A stretch of DNA of 64,000 bases from Chlorobiota bacterium (lineage in GTDB: Bacteria; Bacteroidota; Ignavibacteria; Kapaibacteriales; UBA961), in the NCBI GenBank assembly GCA_014191195.1, contig BJGZ01000011.1:1-64000 (forward strand), in the 5' to 3' direction. Position 1 is the stretch's first letter, and every line of letters starts with the position of its first letter. Made by a program: the position numbers and the translations under genes. Below, piece by piece: positions 35,970-46,338 of the stretch. The notes under the pieces were generated by a model that had not been told where the DNA came from, ran no database searches, and saw only the letters and a program-made list of their open reading frames with translations.

Positions 35970-36011
35970 ATGCCTTGTCATCACTTCCCCCCGATGATAA
36001 GGCATTTTTTT
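35970..36011 (+). terminator. rho-independent terminator after tRNA-Gly
   Basis: ATGCCTTGTCATC pairs with GATGATAAGGCAT (one G-T wobble) around the loop ACTTCCCCCC, and seven T residues follow. It ends the tRNA transcript on the plus strand. The T run overlaps the end of the C25 peptidase gene on the other strand by two bases. Confidence 0.92.
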
Positions 36012-39000
36012 ATTCAATTATAATCATCTTACCAAAAACTGGTTCTGTATAACTATCCCCGTTGATTTGCAATTTGAATAGATAGACACCTGGTGCTACA
36101 AGATTACCATCCAAATCTTTACAATCCCATTGAATTTGATTATTGCCAATTGTTGTTATATGATGTAATGTATTAATAATAGATCCATTTATAGAAGCTA
36201 TTGTTAACCGAGAACTTGCATCTTGTTTTTGTGCAGCATATATATAGCCAATTGTTATACTATTGGGTAATTGAATTGGATTAGGCCATTGAATAAGAGA
36301 ATGCACCGAACTATTCAGAACTACATGTAATAATAGCCTTACAGTATCTTTATTTGCAGAAGCATCTTCTGTAAAGACAGTTAATAAATTCTCACCTATA
36401 TCTAATCTGTTTAGGCTTGTAAAATTAAGTGAAACCCTTTGAGTAGATCCATATTCATATTGAGTGAATGTAACCTTTGAAGCTGTAGAATCTGGTTGCC
36501 AATAGCGATTAATTCTTACCCTTAATTTACTAGAATCAAATCTTAAGAAAGAATTGTCTTGAACAATAACAGAAAATGAAGGATTTGCTGAAATTGTATC
36601 ATTATCTTTTAATAGGATACCATCTGCATATACTTGAATTGATGGAGACACAGAATCTTCGTCAATAAATAGTTGCTTGCTTACTGTATTATTAAATCTG
36701 TACATATCTTCATGTGTTAAAGAGCAATCTGAAATCATTGTCCAATCTGTACTTTTAGATACATTTTGTGAAGGAAGAATAACAGAAAATGCATATGCTT
36801 CATTTTTTTGTAATAATGGAATTTGATAAGTATAGGATTCAGATGAATTTGAACCACTAAGAGGTTTTTGTGAAATACAAATATCAGTTAAAGGAAAAGA
36901 AGATTGTTTTAACGATAGATTTTTGATTATGCCAGAAATCTCTAAACTATCTCCTTTTAAGATGGTTTGTCTAGTGTATGTACCTTTTACAGAAAAATCA
37001 GAAGGAAATACTGTTAATTCTGGTGCTGGAATAAATCTACAATTGATACCATTCAATATGGGAGAAAAATCTGAAGAATCATTGATTAAGTTAATATTTA
37101 CAGTGAGATATGGGAATATTTTTGCATCGATAGTGTTCAAATTGATTTTATTATCGGAACCTTCATATAACAATGAATCTTGGGGTATTAAAGAATTTCT
37201 TCCATACACCTGAAAGATAGTGGAATTACCATTGGATAATTGAGTAGAAATATCTAATGAATGCCATTCTTTTGCAGGTCCAATGAATCCTGAAGAATAA
37301 TTTCCTAATTTTTGTAGAATAGTAAGAGTATCAGAAACAGTTAAAGTATCCGAAGATGGAGCAAATTTTTCTATTGCCGAACCAGGGAGACTTCCTTTTC
37401 TGCCTATCATTACATAAGAGGAAGATATTCTATCTGAGCCAGATATTTCGGCACCATTTTGATATGTTTTTGCATTAAAGACAGAGTCGATCAAAGTAGA
37501 ACCACACTCTTTCAGAGCATCAATTAAACTTTGAGAATCTCCAATAAGCCCCGCCGATGTAACTATAGGACCTCTAAAACATGCATCAGAAACTGTTATG
37601 ACAATATAATCACCTTTTTGCACAGAATCTTTAAGGAAGGTGACTAGGTCTTTTGAATTCCCTCGATAATCTTGTTCATTGTCTTGTGGACTTAAAAATG
37701 CATTAAACTCTCGGAATGTACCAATAGTATCATAAGGACTAATCTTTAGTACACATAATTTTGCAGCATCATTTCTTTCGATATATACTCTACCACCATA
37801 ATTAATGTCCGCATAGCGTCCACCAGCACCCGCATTACAACCAATAACAGTTATATTCCTTTGTATAGATGAAATTGACAAAGCTGATGAAATAGCATTA
37901 ATATCTAATTGACGAGTAGCAGACTCTTTCCAGGCTGCAAGGTTGAACAATGAAAAATGAACTGTATCGCTAGCACTTTTTTCAATATGAATAGGTATAG
38001 ATGTCCATTTACTATATTGATTTGTAAGTGAATCAAGCACTCGAGCATTAAACAGAATATCTTTTCCTATATATTGCTGCAAGGCATCAGCAGAGGGAAA
38101 CCAATCAATATACCCTTCATACACTTTCAATGTATTATCTGTATCACCCATATATTGAGAGATAATTGAATCATTATTTATATGTTTTAACTGTAATTCT
38201 AATGATTGTGCAGAAGAATTTTTTGGGATAATGCATCTAAATTGAGGTTTTTCTGCATTAACTGTCCAGCCAGGAAGTGGATCTACCATAGACAATCCAT
38301 TAGCAAACACATTCACGGGAATAGACAGAATATTATTATCCTTGATATTTTCTTCCTGAATTACGCTATCTGGATCGATATGAACTGTAATCATATGAGT
38401 ACCAGAAATACCTTTAATAGGAATATTAAGGGAAAACGAACTACTTCTACACAAAGAGTCTGTAGAAATATTAAATGTATCTTTTATGCTGCCAATAGAA
38501 TGCATAATGCGAATAGGAATATTTTTTCCATTACCAATTCCTCTATTGTGGCATATTCCATGTAGAGTAAATATGCTATCATTTGCAGAAATAGTAGCAG
38601 AAGTAAGCGATAGATCACTTGTTCTTATATAATAATCGGGCTTATCTACAAGGGCTAGATTTGTCATTGGATCGCCCATTAGATTAAATTGCAAGCAAGA
38701 ATTATTAAACAAAATATCAAATCCAAAATTTCCTGCTTTAGCGCTATTAACAAGGTCACCAATTCTTCTTACATAATTATTGCTAGCCATAATGCTAAAT
38801 AAAGAGGTAAAAAGACTATAATCTGTGCTTACAATTCCTGTAAATGTATTTCCTAATGATGCCACAGAACCTTTATTTGCTTCGGTTAGATATGTTTCAT
38901 TTCTACAAGGACCGGAAGGTTCACCAAATGCACCTGAACTACAAGAAAAAGTAGAAAGAAGGAAATACTTACCTTTATTATTTAAATCAGGAGCTCTCCA

Positions 39001-41820
39001 CCCATCTAATTCATAATAAAGAGGGGATCCATGCCCAATGAAATTAACCCATAATGCACCTTCATTGATTGCAGAACGAATTTTAAATGAAATAGATTCA
39101 TCAACTCCACCCAGGGCATTTTGCCTGAAAATTCTTGTTGTATCACCACAAATATTACTATTGGTTAGATATTCATTAATCCCATCATATTGATTATAAA
39201 AGGTATTATCTTCGGGATCTCCTCCAGACAAAAACAGAAAATGTTTCATCCATGGCGATGCCTTTAACTCGTCATATTCTATGATTTTATTTACAGTTGC
39301 AATTGCTTCTTCAGGAGTAGAAACAGGCAATCTGCCAATAACCATATCCGGATTTTTTTTAGTACTGTCTAATAATGAAAACCAAACATCACTAACAGGA
39401 AAACCATAAGTTGGAACAAAATCATTTTGATTAGACGTATTTAGCAATTTGAGTGGGTCCCAACTAGCATTTCCAATTAACACAGCATATAATGGAGCAG
39501 GCTTTTTCCATTGTTCATGTGCATGTTTTAAAAAACTTTTAATTGCATGTACAGATTTAATTCCATGATTAAACTCTTTGTAAATATCCTTCACATCAAC
39601 AATTTTTATTATCCATCCCTGTTTATTTCTATGTTCGGCAAGTATTTTTGCTTGTTCAGCAAAATCAGAATGTACTATAAAAACGGCATCTGCTTGTGAA
39701 TTCTCTTGTAATAGATCGCTTGAAGAAACAACTTCAATGCTTGTTTCAGCAAAAGCTTCTGCATCTACTATATAACCAGAAAAATTGTTTTGTGAATTGA
39801 TATATGCACGATAGGCTTGGCCAGATTCTGAAGGCAAAAATTCTTGCATTGAAGTATAACCAAAAGCAATATGTCTTTGTAGATTTCCGCCATTGATTAA
39901 TAATGAAAAAGGCCCAGATTGAGGCGTTTGAATCGTTCCTAATAAGTCTCTTTTTTCATTTTGACTTAATGATTGTAAAAGGTTGCCAGATGAAAGTAAA
40001 AGTGCATAAGTATATTGAGAATAACTATTTAAGACGTTTTTTATATCTTGATATGTTTGAACTTGAATAAAATGAGTTGTTCCATCTTTCATTAATACCC
40101 ATAATATACAACCTGAATATATTTTTGAGAAATAGAGTGAATCCCTAAACATCAATGATGTAAACCCATTAGAAGCAATACCTGCAGAAATGATATCACC
40201 TTTTTTTTGAGTAGAATCTACTAGATAGGAATTATTTAGAGTATCTATAACAGTATATGATGATGTTCTTAATCCATCAATTTGCATTGAAATTGGCTGA
40301 TCTTTTTTATTGGAATATGCAAGTTCACCCTGTTCACATAATAGTTTTGTGTTATGTGATATTTCATAATAATTAAGATAAAGTTCTGTAAATACATTGT
40401 CAGAGATAGATATAGATCGTATCTGAAGAATATTTGCCCCAGGAATAACCAAAGATGCAGGAACAGAAATAGACACAAATTTATCTGTCATACCAGAAAA
40501 AGAATCTGTAGCAATACGATTACCATTCCATAAAATCTCTACATTATGGTCAAATTGCATTGTGTCAATATCAGAAGCTCCATGAAGAGCAATGGATAAT
40601 GATAAAGGAGTTGAAGTTGCTGTTAATTGAAGCGTATCAGTAAAAACCGAGTATGGACTTAATGTGCTTAGTCTTTGCCAAAAGAAATTTTTGCCAAATT
40701 TAAAATCACAAGAAAGTATAGAAAATTCAAATGCTGATGTTTTATCACCAGCATAGATACTATGATCCTCTTCTATATGTTTAGAGACAATACCTATAGA
40801 ATCTATAGTATTGAAAGGAATGGATTGAATGGTAGATAATCGAGCAGATTTATCGGATACAGGACCATTTTCTAATGTTAAAAAGAAAGAAGACTCATCT
40901 GTAACACGATTAAACCATGTAGTATCTCCGGCAGCACGTTTAGATGCAAAAAAGAAAGAATCATCATTGCTTAATATATTATCATTGTCTTTATCAATTC
41001 CAAAAGGATAGGTATTCCCTTTATATATAAGCCTGAATCTTGACAATTCCTTACCTAGCCATTCTGGTTTATTTGTAATAATTTCTTTGCCAGAAATCTT
41101 GGCTATACCATCTTTCTTTGTAATCAATCGAATATATTTTTGATTTGCTGAATACCAATTTTCAGTCAGAATTTTTTCTGTTTTTCTATTATATTGTACA
41201 ATACAAGCTGGAATATGTTGAGGATTTATAATTCTAGACAAAAAACCACTTTCTTTCTCATTGATATGATAAGTTGGAATATTCTGTACTACATGAGAAA
41301 ATTCAATATGCACGATGATTGTATCTGCAATAGATAATTTCCCTGATTGATAATCATATCTAAAGGGCTGTATTGTTAATTCTGCTACGGGGATTTCTCT
41401 TAAGGTACCTTGTCTTTCTAGATGGACAAATTCTTTAATATCTTTTTTACATTCTTGAGACTGGGAGAAAAAATTCAGGATAGCCAAAGGATTTTGCAAC
41501 TGAATAGATTTCCATCCATTCATTGTATACTTTATATTGATTGTCCCTGTATTTGGAACAGCTAATAGAGGAAATAAAGATTGAAGTGCAGGTGATGAAT
41601 TATCAATAGAAAACCTAGCATCCGCACTATTTGGAATATGTACACAATTCACAAGTGAATTGGAAGGCATATTTTGTTGTTTTGTTTGTAGATGAGTAAT
41701 TGTAAGGACAATGCCTTTAGGTGTATAAACAATTGTTTGTTCGCCAAATACACAATTAGTAAACACTATACACAGTAATAGTGCACCAATAAACAATCTA
41801 TAGAACATATATAAACTCAT
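36010..41820 (-). CDS. gingipain/PorU-like C25 cysteine peptidase, 1936 aa
   Basis: This protein has a signal peptide (about 1-26). Beta-rich N-terminal domains run to about 690, then a C25 peptidase domain (about 700-1075) with H930 in FIGHG and C960 in FSCSSGA. A CARDB-like segment lies near 1090-1210. An ILEI-like lectin domain lies near 1370-1530 (RGNSKDLVTFLKDS, YIVITVSDACFRG, SYVMIGRKGS). Ig-like domains and a final FlgD-type domain (WDCKDLDGNLVAPGVYLFKLQ) end the chain. C25 proteins include the T9SS sortase PorU and secreted gingipains. It is far longer than PorU (about 1150 aa), so it may be a surface peptidase instead. Confidence 0.85.
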   Translation of the reverse strand: MSLYMFYRLFIGALLLCIVFTNCVFGEQTIVYTPKGIVLTITHLQTKQQNMPSNSLVNCVHIPNSADARFSIDNSSPALQSLFPLLAVPNTGTINIKYTMNGWKSIQLQNPLAILNFFSQSQECKKDIKEFVHLERQGTLREIPVAELTIQPFRYDYQSGKLSIADTIIVHIEFSHVVQNIPTYHINEKESGFLSRIINPQHIPACIVQYNRKTEKILTENWYSANQKYIRLITKKDGIAKISGKEIITNKPEWLGKELSRFRLIYKGNTYPFGIDKDNDNILSNDDSFFFASKRAAGDTTWFNRVTDESSFFLTLENGPVSDKSARLSTIQSIPFNTIDSIGIVSKHIEEDHSIYAGDKTSAFEFSILSCDFKFGKNFFWQRLSTLSPYSVFTDTLQLTATSTPLSLSIALHGASDIDTMQFDHNVEILWNGNRIATDSFSGMTDKFVSISVPASLVIPGANILQIRSISISDNVFTELYLNYYEISHNTKLLCEQGELAYSNKKDQPISMQIDGLRTSSYTVIDTLNNSYLVDSTQKKGDIISAGIASNGFTSLMFRDSLYFSKIYSGCILWVLMKDGTTHFIQVQTYQDIKNVLNSYSQYTYALLLSSGNLLQSLSQNEKRDLLGTIQTPQSGPFSLLINGGNLQRHIAFGYTSMQEFLPSESGQAYRAYINSQNNFSGYIVDAEAFAETSIEVVSSSDLLQENSQADAVFIVHSDFAEQAKILAEHRNKQGWIIKIVDVKDIYKEFNHGIKSVHAIKSFLKHAHEQWKKPAPLYAVLIGNASWDPLKLLNTSNQNDFVPTYGFPVSDVWFSLLDSTKKNPDMVIGRLPVSTPEEAIATVNKIIEYDELKASPWMKHFLFLSGGDPEDNTFYNQYDGINEYLTNSNICGDTTRIFRQNALGGVDESISFKIRSAINEGALWVNFIGHGSPLYYELDGWRAPDLNNKGKYFLLSTFSCSSGAFGEPSGPCRNETYLTEANKGSVASLGNTFTGIVSTDYSLFTSLFSIMASNNYVRRIGDLVNSAKAGNFGFDILFNNSCLQFNLMGDPMTNLALVDKPDYYIRTSDLSLTSATISANDSIFTLHGICHNRGIGNGKNIPIRIMHSIGSIKDTFNISTDSLCRSSSFSLNIPIKGISGTHMITVHIDPDSVIQEENIKDNNILSIPVNVFANGLSMVDPLPGWTVNAEKPQFRCIIPKNSSAQSLELQLKHINNDSIISQYMGDTDNTLKVYEGYIDWFPSADALQQYIGKDILFNARVLDSLTNQYSKWTSIPIHIEKSASDTVHFSLFNLAAWKESATRQLDINAISSALSISSIQRNITVIGCNAGAGGRYADINYGGRVYIERNDAAKLCVLKISPYDTIGTFREFNAFLSPQDNEQDYRGNSKDLVTFLKDSVQKGDYIVITVSDACFRGPIVTSAGLIGDSQSLIDALKECGSTLIDSVFNAKTYQNGAEISGSDRISSSYVMIGRKGSLPGSAIEKFAPSSDTLTVSDTLTILQKLGNYSSGFIGPAKEWHSLDISTQLSNGNSTIFQVYGRNSLIPQDSLLYEGSDNKINLNTIDAKIFPYLTVNINLINDSSDFSPILNGINCRFIPAPELTVFPSDFSVKGTYTRQTILKGDSLEISGIIKNLSLKQSSFPLTDICISQKPLSGSNSSESYTYQIPLLQKNEAYAFSVILPSQNVSKSTDWTMISDCSLTHEDMYRFNNTVSKQLFIDEDSVSPSIQVYADGILLKDNDTISANPSFSVIVQDNSFLRFDSSKLRVRINRYWQPDSTASKVTFTQYEYGSTQRVSLNFTSLNRLDIGENLLTVFTEDASANKDTVRLLLHVVLNSSVHSLIQWPNPIQLPNSITIGYIYAAQKQDASSRLTIASINGSIINTLHHITTIGNNQIQWDCKDLDGNLVAPGVYLFKLQINGDSYTEPVFGKMIIIE

Positions 41821-41970
41821 GATTAAGAAATTTTATGTAGTTTCAAGGCGTAAAACTATAAATATTATTGCCTTTATAAACCTAAAGAAGTATAGAGTAG
41901 TCTTTGGATTTGATCTACACATATTAATTTACATCTGTTAAAAGAACAAATAGTCATTAAAAAGGAAACT

Positions 41971-43494
41971 ATGAAAAACATATTGAAACTTATAATGCTT
42001 TTATGTACCATGTTTTCGGTATTTGCATCAAAAACAGATTGGTCTAAAAATATTGCTTCAACTATCTATTCAAAATGTACTTCTTGTCATCATGATGGGG
42101 GAATAGCCCCTTTTTCATTAATGACATACCAACAAGCGATCTCGAAAAAAAGTGCAATTCTATATAATGTAGAAGGCAATAATATGCCACCTTATCCAGC
42201 AAATACCACTTTTAGAGAATATGCACATCAAACAAACCTTAGCCCAGAAGAAAAACAATCAATGATAGATTGGATTAATAATGATGTGCCAGAGGGTGAT
42301 ATTTCTATAGCACCAAAACCACCAGAATATACAGGAAATTCCATCATAAAAAATCCAGATTTTATTGCTTCGATGTCTGTTTATACTTCTCAAGCAAAAT
42401 CTGGAGGATTAGATGAATATAAATGCTTTGTTCTGAATGGAATCAATACAAATGAGCATTTTATTAGTGGAATCGAGGTGATACCTGGAAATCCAGAAAT
42501 TGTGCATCATGTATTGGTATATCAGGATACTTCATCTGTTGGTGATTCTTTAGACGCATTAACTCCCGAACCTGGATATGACGGATTGGGAGGTGTTGGA
42601 TCTAATACCGCTACTTTATTAGGTGTATATGCGCCTGGAACAGAACCCTATTTTTTCCCCAAAGGCTTTGGCTTACGTTTACAAAAAAATGCTAAAATTT
42701 TATTACAAGTTCATTATCCAGCAGGTTCAGTAGACAAACAAGATCAAACAACGATAAGATTTTTATTTAATAAAGATCTTAATGTAAGAGAAGTGAAAAT
42801 TAGTTCGCTATTAGATCATCAAAATATTATTGATGGCCCCCTTATTATTCCGGCAAATCAAAAAAAGACACTTCATCAACGATTTGTATCGCCGATAAAT
42901 GCTTCCATATTTGCAGTATTGCCTCATATGCATCTTATAGGAAAAAGCACAAAAATTATAGGCATAACACCAAGTAAAGACACTATAAAGATTATCGATA
43001 TACCCGAATGGAATTTCCATTGGCAAATGGCATATACATTCAAAACATTACAAAAGGTGCCTAAAGGAACTTTCTTTTACTCGGAAGTTCAATATGACAA
43101 TACAGCAGATAATCCACATAATCCTAGTAATCCTCCAAAATTAGTAACTCTTGGTGAAGGAACGACAGATGAAATGATGCTCACATTTTTTTATTATACA
43201 CCTTACAAAGCAGGTGACGAGCTCATCAGCTTAGAAAATACAGGAATATCTACAGGAATTTCAGAATCTCAATCATTTCAAGACTATGTTCTCATTAATA
43301 ATCATATAGTACAATCGGAAAATGCCGAATGTATAGATGAAATTTCAATGTTTGATCTTCAAGGAAAACAAGTATATACAGCTGTAATTGATAATCAATC
43401 ATCGATAGAATTACCATATTTTAATGCATCATATTATTTAATAAGAATTATAGATAAAAAAGGGAAGACTAAAACACTTCCATATATGAATTGA
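41971..43494 (+). CDS. cytochrome c / copper type II monooxygenase-like protein with C-terminal sorting-like domain
   Basis: This 507-residue protein has a signal peptide (about 1-20). A c-type heme site is C36-x-x-C39-H40. Two copper domains follow, like peptidylglycine or dopamine monooxygenases: H179-H180, H248, the H319-M320-H321 motif and M402/M403 match the copper ligands. The last 75 residues (MFDLQGKQVYTAVI ... YLIRIIDKKGK) look like a T9SS sorting domain. The protein is probably periplasmic or secreted and redox-active. The substrate is unknown. Confidence 0.85.
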   Translation: MKNILKLIMLLCTMFSVFASKTDWSKNIASTIYSKCTSCHHDGGIAPFSLMTYQQAISKKSAILYNVEGNNMPPYPANTTFREYAHQTNLSPEEKQSMIDWINNDVPEGDISIAPKPPEYTGNSIIKNPDFIASMSVYTSQAKSGGLDEYKCFVLNGINTNEHFISGIEVIPGNPEIVHHVLVYQDTSSVGDSLDALTPEPGYDGLGGVGSNTATLLGVYAPGTEPYFFPKGFGLRLQKNAKILLQVHYPAGSVDKQDQTTIRFLFNKDLNVREVKISSLLDHQNIIDGPLIIPANQKKTLHQRFVSPINASIFAVLPHMHLIGKSTKIIGITPSKDTIKIIDIPEWNFHWQMAYTFKTLQKVPKGTFFYSEVQYDNTADNPHNPSNPPKLVTLGEGTTDEMMLTFFYYTPYKAGDELISLENTGISTGISESQSFQDYVLINNHIVQSENAECIDEISMFDLQGKQVYTAVIDNQSSIELPYFNASYYLIRIIDKKGKTKTLPYMN

Positions 43495-43515
43495 TAAATT
43501 ATATCCTAAAAAAGG

Positions 43516-43545
43516 AAGCCAGACATTAATAAGACTGGCTTTTTT
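43516..43545 (+). terminator. rho-independent terminator after the monooxygenase-like gene
   Basis: AAGCCAG pairs with CTGGCTT around a 12-nt loop, with a following run of T residues to 43545. It lies 22 bp after the stop codon at 43494 and ends that transcript before panB. Confidence 0.85.
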
Positions 43546-43620
43546 AATGTTAGTGAGAAATAAAAACTTAAATTGAATCTCAGATTAAGTTATGAAAAGC
43601 CTTAAATCCTGGATCACAAT

Positions 43621-44463
43621 ATGAATTTATCAGATAAACACGATGCAGAACATCAATCTGCTCCCTTGAAACGCGTTACAACACGTCGTTTACAGGACAT
43701 GAAAAAAAAACAAAAGAAAATATCATGTCTTACAGCCTATGATGCATTAATAGCAAGAATAATAGATGAAGCAGGCATTGATTTAATTCTTGTAGGTGAT
43801 TCATTAGGAAATGTAGTTCAAGGACATGAAACAACAATACCAGTAACATTAGAAGATATCATTTATCATACAAAAGCAGTTGTTAAAGGGGTACAAAGGG
43901 CATTAGTAGTTGCAGATATGCCCTTTATGAGCTATCAAATAAGCCCAGAAGAAGCATTTAGAAATGCTGGCCGTTTAATGAAAGAAGCTGGAGCAAGCGC
44001 AGTAAAAATCGAGGGCGGGCATCGAGTAGCTAAAGCAGTAAGAAAAATGACAGAAGCAGGCATACCTGTAATGGCACATTTAGGATTAACACCACAAAGT
44101 ATTAATCAATTTGGAAGCTATCGTCCCAGAGGTGAATCCGAACAAGAAGCCGAAGAAATAATGAAAGATGCACTTGAACTTGAACAAGCAGGTGCATTTG
44201 CAATAGTTTTAGAAAAAATTCCAATGCAGTTAGCACAAAAAATTACATCCTCTTTGATGGTTCCAACAATTGGAATTGGAGCTGGACCACATTGTGATGG
44301 ACAAATTTTAGTGTATTCAGATATGGTAGGACTAACAATAGATTTTAGCCCAAGATTTGTAAGACGATATGATAATCTTCAAGAAAGAATTTCTCATTCG
44401 GTAGATTCCTATATTCAAGACATAAGAAATTGCAACTTCCCCTCAATTGATGAAAGTTATTAA
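43621..44463 (+). CDS. panB: 3-methyl-2-oxobutanoate hydroxymethyltransferase
   Basis: This 280-residue enzyme has PanB signatures: [33 protein letters not shown] near the start, then [26 protein letters not shown] and [15 protein letters not shown]. It makes ketopantoate from ketoisovalerate using methylenetetrahydrofolate. Length is typical. The usual partners panC and panD are not in this window. It sits directly upstream of the ATP synthase operon with 123 bp between them. Confidence 0.97.
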   Translation: MNLSDKHDAEHQSAPLKRVTTRRLQDMKKKQKKISCLTAYDALIARIIDEAGIDLILVGDSLGNVVQGHETTIPVTLEDIIYHTKAVVKGVQRALVVADMPFMSYQISPEEAFRNAGRLMKEAGASAVKIEGGHRVAKAVRKMTEAGIPVMAHLGLTPQSINQFGSYRPRGESEQEAEEIMKDALELEQAGAFAIVLEKIPMQLAQKITSSLMVPTIGIGAGPHCDGQILVYSDMVGLTIDFSPRFVRRYDNLQERISHSVDSYIQDIRNCNFPSIDESY

Positions 44464-44536
44464 AATAGAATGTTTGGATTTATTTAATATTGTAACTCAA
44501 TATTAGATTTCAATCAAGAATTAATCAAATCTATTC

Positions 44537-44567
44537 TTGGTATTCTTTATCTAAATACTTAATTTCG
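44537..44567 (+). promoter_or_regulatory. candidate promoter of the ATP synthase operon
   Basis: TTG at 44537-44539 and TAATTTCG at 44560-44567 are 20 nt apart. The second box has one mismatch from TANNTTTG. The spacing equals that of the strong tRNA-Gly promoter. Transcription would start near 44573, upstream of the first gene of the operon. Confidence 0.4.
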
Positions 44568-44622
44568 AAACTTATTCAGTAAGCTTATGAATCGTTCCTT
44601 TATTTTCGTTCATGGATATGTG

Positions 44623-44862
44623 ATGTTACCAGAAAATGAAAAATCGGGATCTGTTCAGAAAGAATTAGCCCCTTTTATGGGCATGGGCATGCAATTGGCT
44701 GCTTCTGTAATTCTTTGTGGCTTTGCTGGTTGGTGGCTAGATGGCAAATATGGCACCGAGCCTTGGTTTATGGTTAGCGGAGGCTTTTTTGGAGCAGTTG
44801 CCGGATTAACCCACTTTATTAGAACTGCCCTTTCAATGGGCAAACAAAAAGATGTGAAATAA
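44623..44862 (+). CDS. atpZ: AtpZ/AtpI-family small membrane protein
   Basis: I prefer the ATG at 44623, giving a 79-residue protein. The in-frame ATG at 44587 adds a poorly conserved 12-residue leader. It has two hydrophobic helices: MGMGMQLAASVILCGFAGWWLDGKYG, with the typical GWWLD turn, and MVSGGFFGAVAGLTHFIRTA. This is the AtpZ/AtpI type found at the head of many F-ATP synthase operons, where it helps assemble or load the c-ring and may handle magnesium. It is the first gene of the operon and 12 bp before the next one. Confidence 0.85.
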   Translation: MLPENEKSGSVQKELAPFMGMGMQLAASVILCGFAGWWLDGKYGTEPWFMVSGGFFGAVAGLTHFIRTALSMGKQKDVK

Positions 44863-44874
44863 AGTATAAAAAGA

Positions 44875-45195
44875 GTGGATAATAATCCTTCGGACTTTTA
44901 CTCGGCGGTTCTTGCCCAAATTATTTGTTTACTTAATGCAGCATTGGGTTATATAATATCTGTTTATGCATATGGCAAGAAATTTGAAAAGTTTATTTCG
45001 ATTGTTTTGGGCAGCATGTTTTTGCGCATCATGGCAATTGGAATTTTTTCTTGGTGGGCATTAACACAATACGGTGTTGCAGCTTTAAGTTATTCGATTT
45101 CTTTGGCTTTTGGTGTATTTATTTATCTCTTTATTGAAATTTTTTACTTTCACTTTGTATCAGAAAAGATAAAAGTGAGAGATTCCAAAAAATAA
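44875..45195 (+). CDS. AtpI-like F0 assembly membrane protein
   Basis: This 106-residue protein has four hydrophobic helices. It begins at a GTG codon (44875), 12 bp after the AtpZ-like gene. Position and topology fit an ATP synthase subunit I type protein (AtpI), which assists c-ring assembly. The sequence motif is weak, so the assignment rests on place in the operon. No other start fits better. Confidence 0.6.
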   Translation: MDNNPSDFYSAVLAQIICLLNAALGYIISVYAYGKKFEKFISIVLGSMFLRIMAIGIFSWWALTQYGVAALSYSISLAFGVFIYLFIEIFYFHFVSEKIKVRDSKK

Positions 45196-45255
45196 AATAT
45201 TGAATTTCAGTAATCAATGTAGCTTGATTGTTAAGCTTAACAATTTCCATATATT

Positions 45256-46272
45256 ATGAATCACGATTCAACAGCAGTTCATACTGCGACTGAACCTCAC
45301 TCACAACATAATGAGTCTCACAATTCCCAGGCATCTGAAGGTTTTACTTTCAAGTCCCTATTTGACGAAGAGCTAGGCGATCATAGCGGATTCCATATCT
45401 TCTCTATCCATATTGCAGATTTGCCATATATCCTTTACGATGCAGAAACCGGATTAAAAATATATCCAAATCAGGCTTCATTATTTTCTGAGGGTATATA
45501 TGATTTGCACCATGGCCATGCATTAAAAAAAGATGGATCTCATCCTACATTAGATGCTTCTCCTACAAATTTTGTTGCATTTCAATGGATAACTTTAATT
45601 GTAGTATTAGGATTATTCATAGTAGGCAATAGACGTTATAAGAATGGCAATATAGGACCAAAGGGTATTCAAAATGCATTAGAAATGCTTACTATGATGG
45701 TAAGAGATACTGTGGTGCGTCCAAATATTCCTAATGAAAGATTAGTAAAAGCCTTTTTACCTTATTTTCTCACAATATTCTTTTTCATCTATGCAATGAA
45801 TCTTGTGGGATTATTACCGGGTGCACATACTGCCACTTCGGCAATTGGAACAACTGCTGCATTAGCAATTACAGCTTTTGTAGTAATTAATTTATTGATT
45901 CCAATTAAAGCAATGGGTACTGTAGAAGCTTTTAAATCATTTGCTCATCACTTATTGGGTGGCGCTCCATGGTGGTTAGCACCTATTATGGTTCCAATTG
46001 AAATTATTGGCTTATTTACCAAGCCATTTGCATTAAGCATACGTTTATTTGCAAATATGACAAGTGGACATATAGTATTATTAACATTGATGGGATTGAT
46101 ATTCTTTTTCCATTCATTTGTTGTAGCACCTATTTCGGTATTGTTTGCGATATTTATATATAGTCTTGAATTATTGGTAACCTTTTTACAAGCATATATT
46201 TTCACAATGCTAACTGCAGTATTTACTGGATTAGTATTGGGAGATCATGTGCAAGAAGATGGACACCACTAA
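45256..46272 (+). CDS. atpB: ATP synthase F0 subunit a
   Basis: This 338-residue protein has the subunit a core with the essential arginine R263 in LSIRLFANMTSGH. The helix with FLPYFLTIFFFIYAMNLVGLLPGAH and the C-terminal LQAYIFTMLTAVFTGLVLG are also typical. A histidine-rich leader of about 110 residues precedes the first core helix, as in Bacteroidota and Chlorobiota enzymes, and may be exported. It forms the proton channel against the c-ring. Confidence 0.97.
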   Translation: MNHDSTAVHTATEPHSQHNESHNSQASEGFTFKSLFDEELGDHSGFHIFSIHIADLPYILYDAETGLKIYPNQASLFSEGIYDLHHGHALKKDGSHPTLDASPTNFVAFQWITLIVVLGLFIVGNRRYKNGNIGPKGIQNALEMLTMMVRDTVVRPNIPNERLVKAFLPYFLTIFFFIYAMNLVGLLPGAHTATSAIGTTAALAITAFVVINLLIPIKAMGTVEAFKSFAHHLLGGAPWWLAPIMVPIEIIGLFTKPFALSIRLFANMTSGHIVLLTLMGLIFFFHSFVVAPISVLFAIFIYSLELLVTFLQAYIFTMLTAVFTGLVLGDHVQEDGHH

Positions 46273-46306
46273 ACTTATTAAGTTTTTAAGAAAACCATTT
46301 CGGTTT
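46271..46306 (+). other. two small hairpins at the atpB-atpE junction
   Basis: AAACTT pairs with AAGTTT at 46271-46285, directly at the atpB stop. AAACC pairs with GGTTT at 46292-46306, before the atpE start at 46339. They are short and AT-rich. They may affect processing or translation of atpE, but may also be chance. Confidence 0.3.
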
Positions 46307-46338
46307 CATTACCTCATAATTTTTCGGAGAATAGAACA

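Noticed and set aside
43621-44463. panB as the first gene of the ATP synthase operon
   Set aside because: It is on the same strand, but 123 bp separate it from the atpZ-like gene and a candidate promoter lies in that gap.
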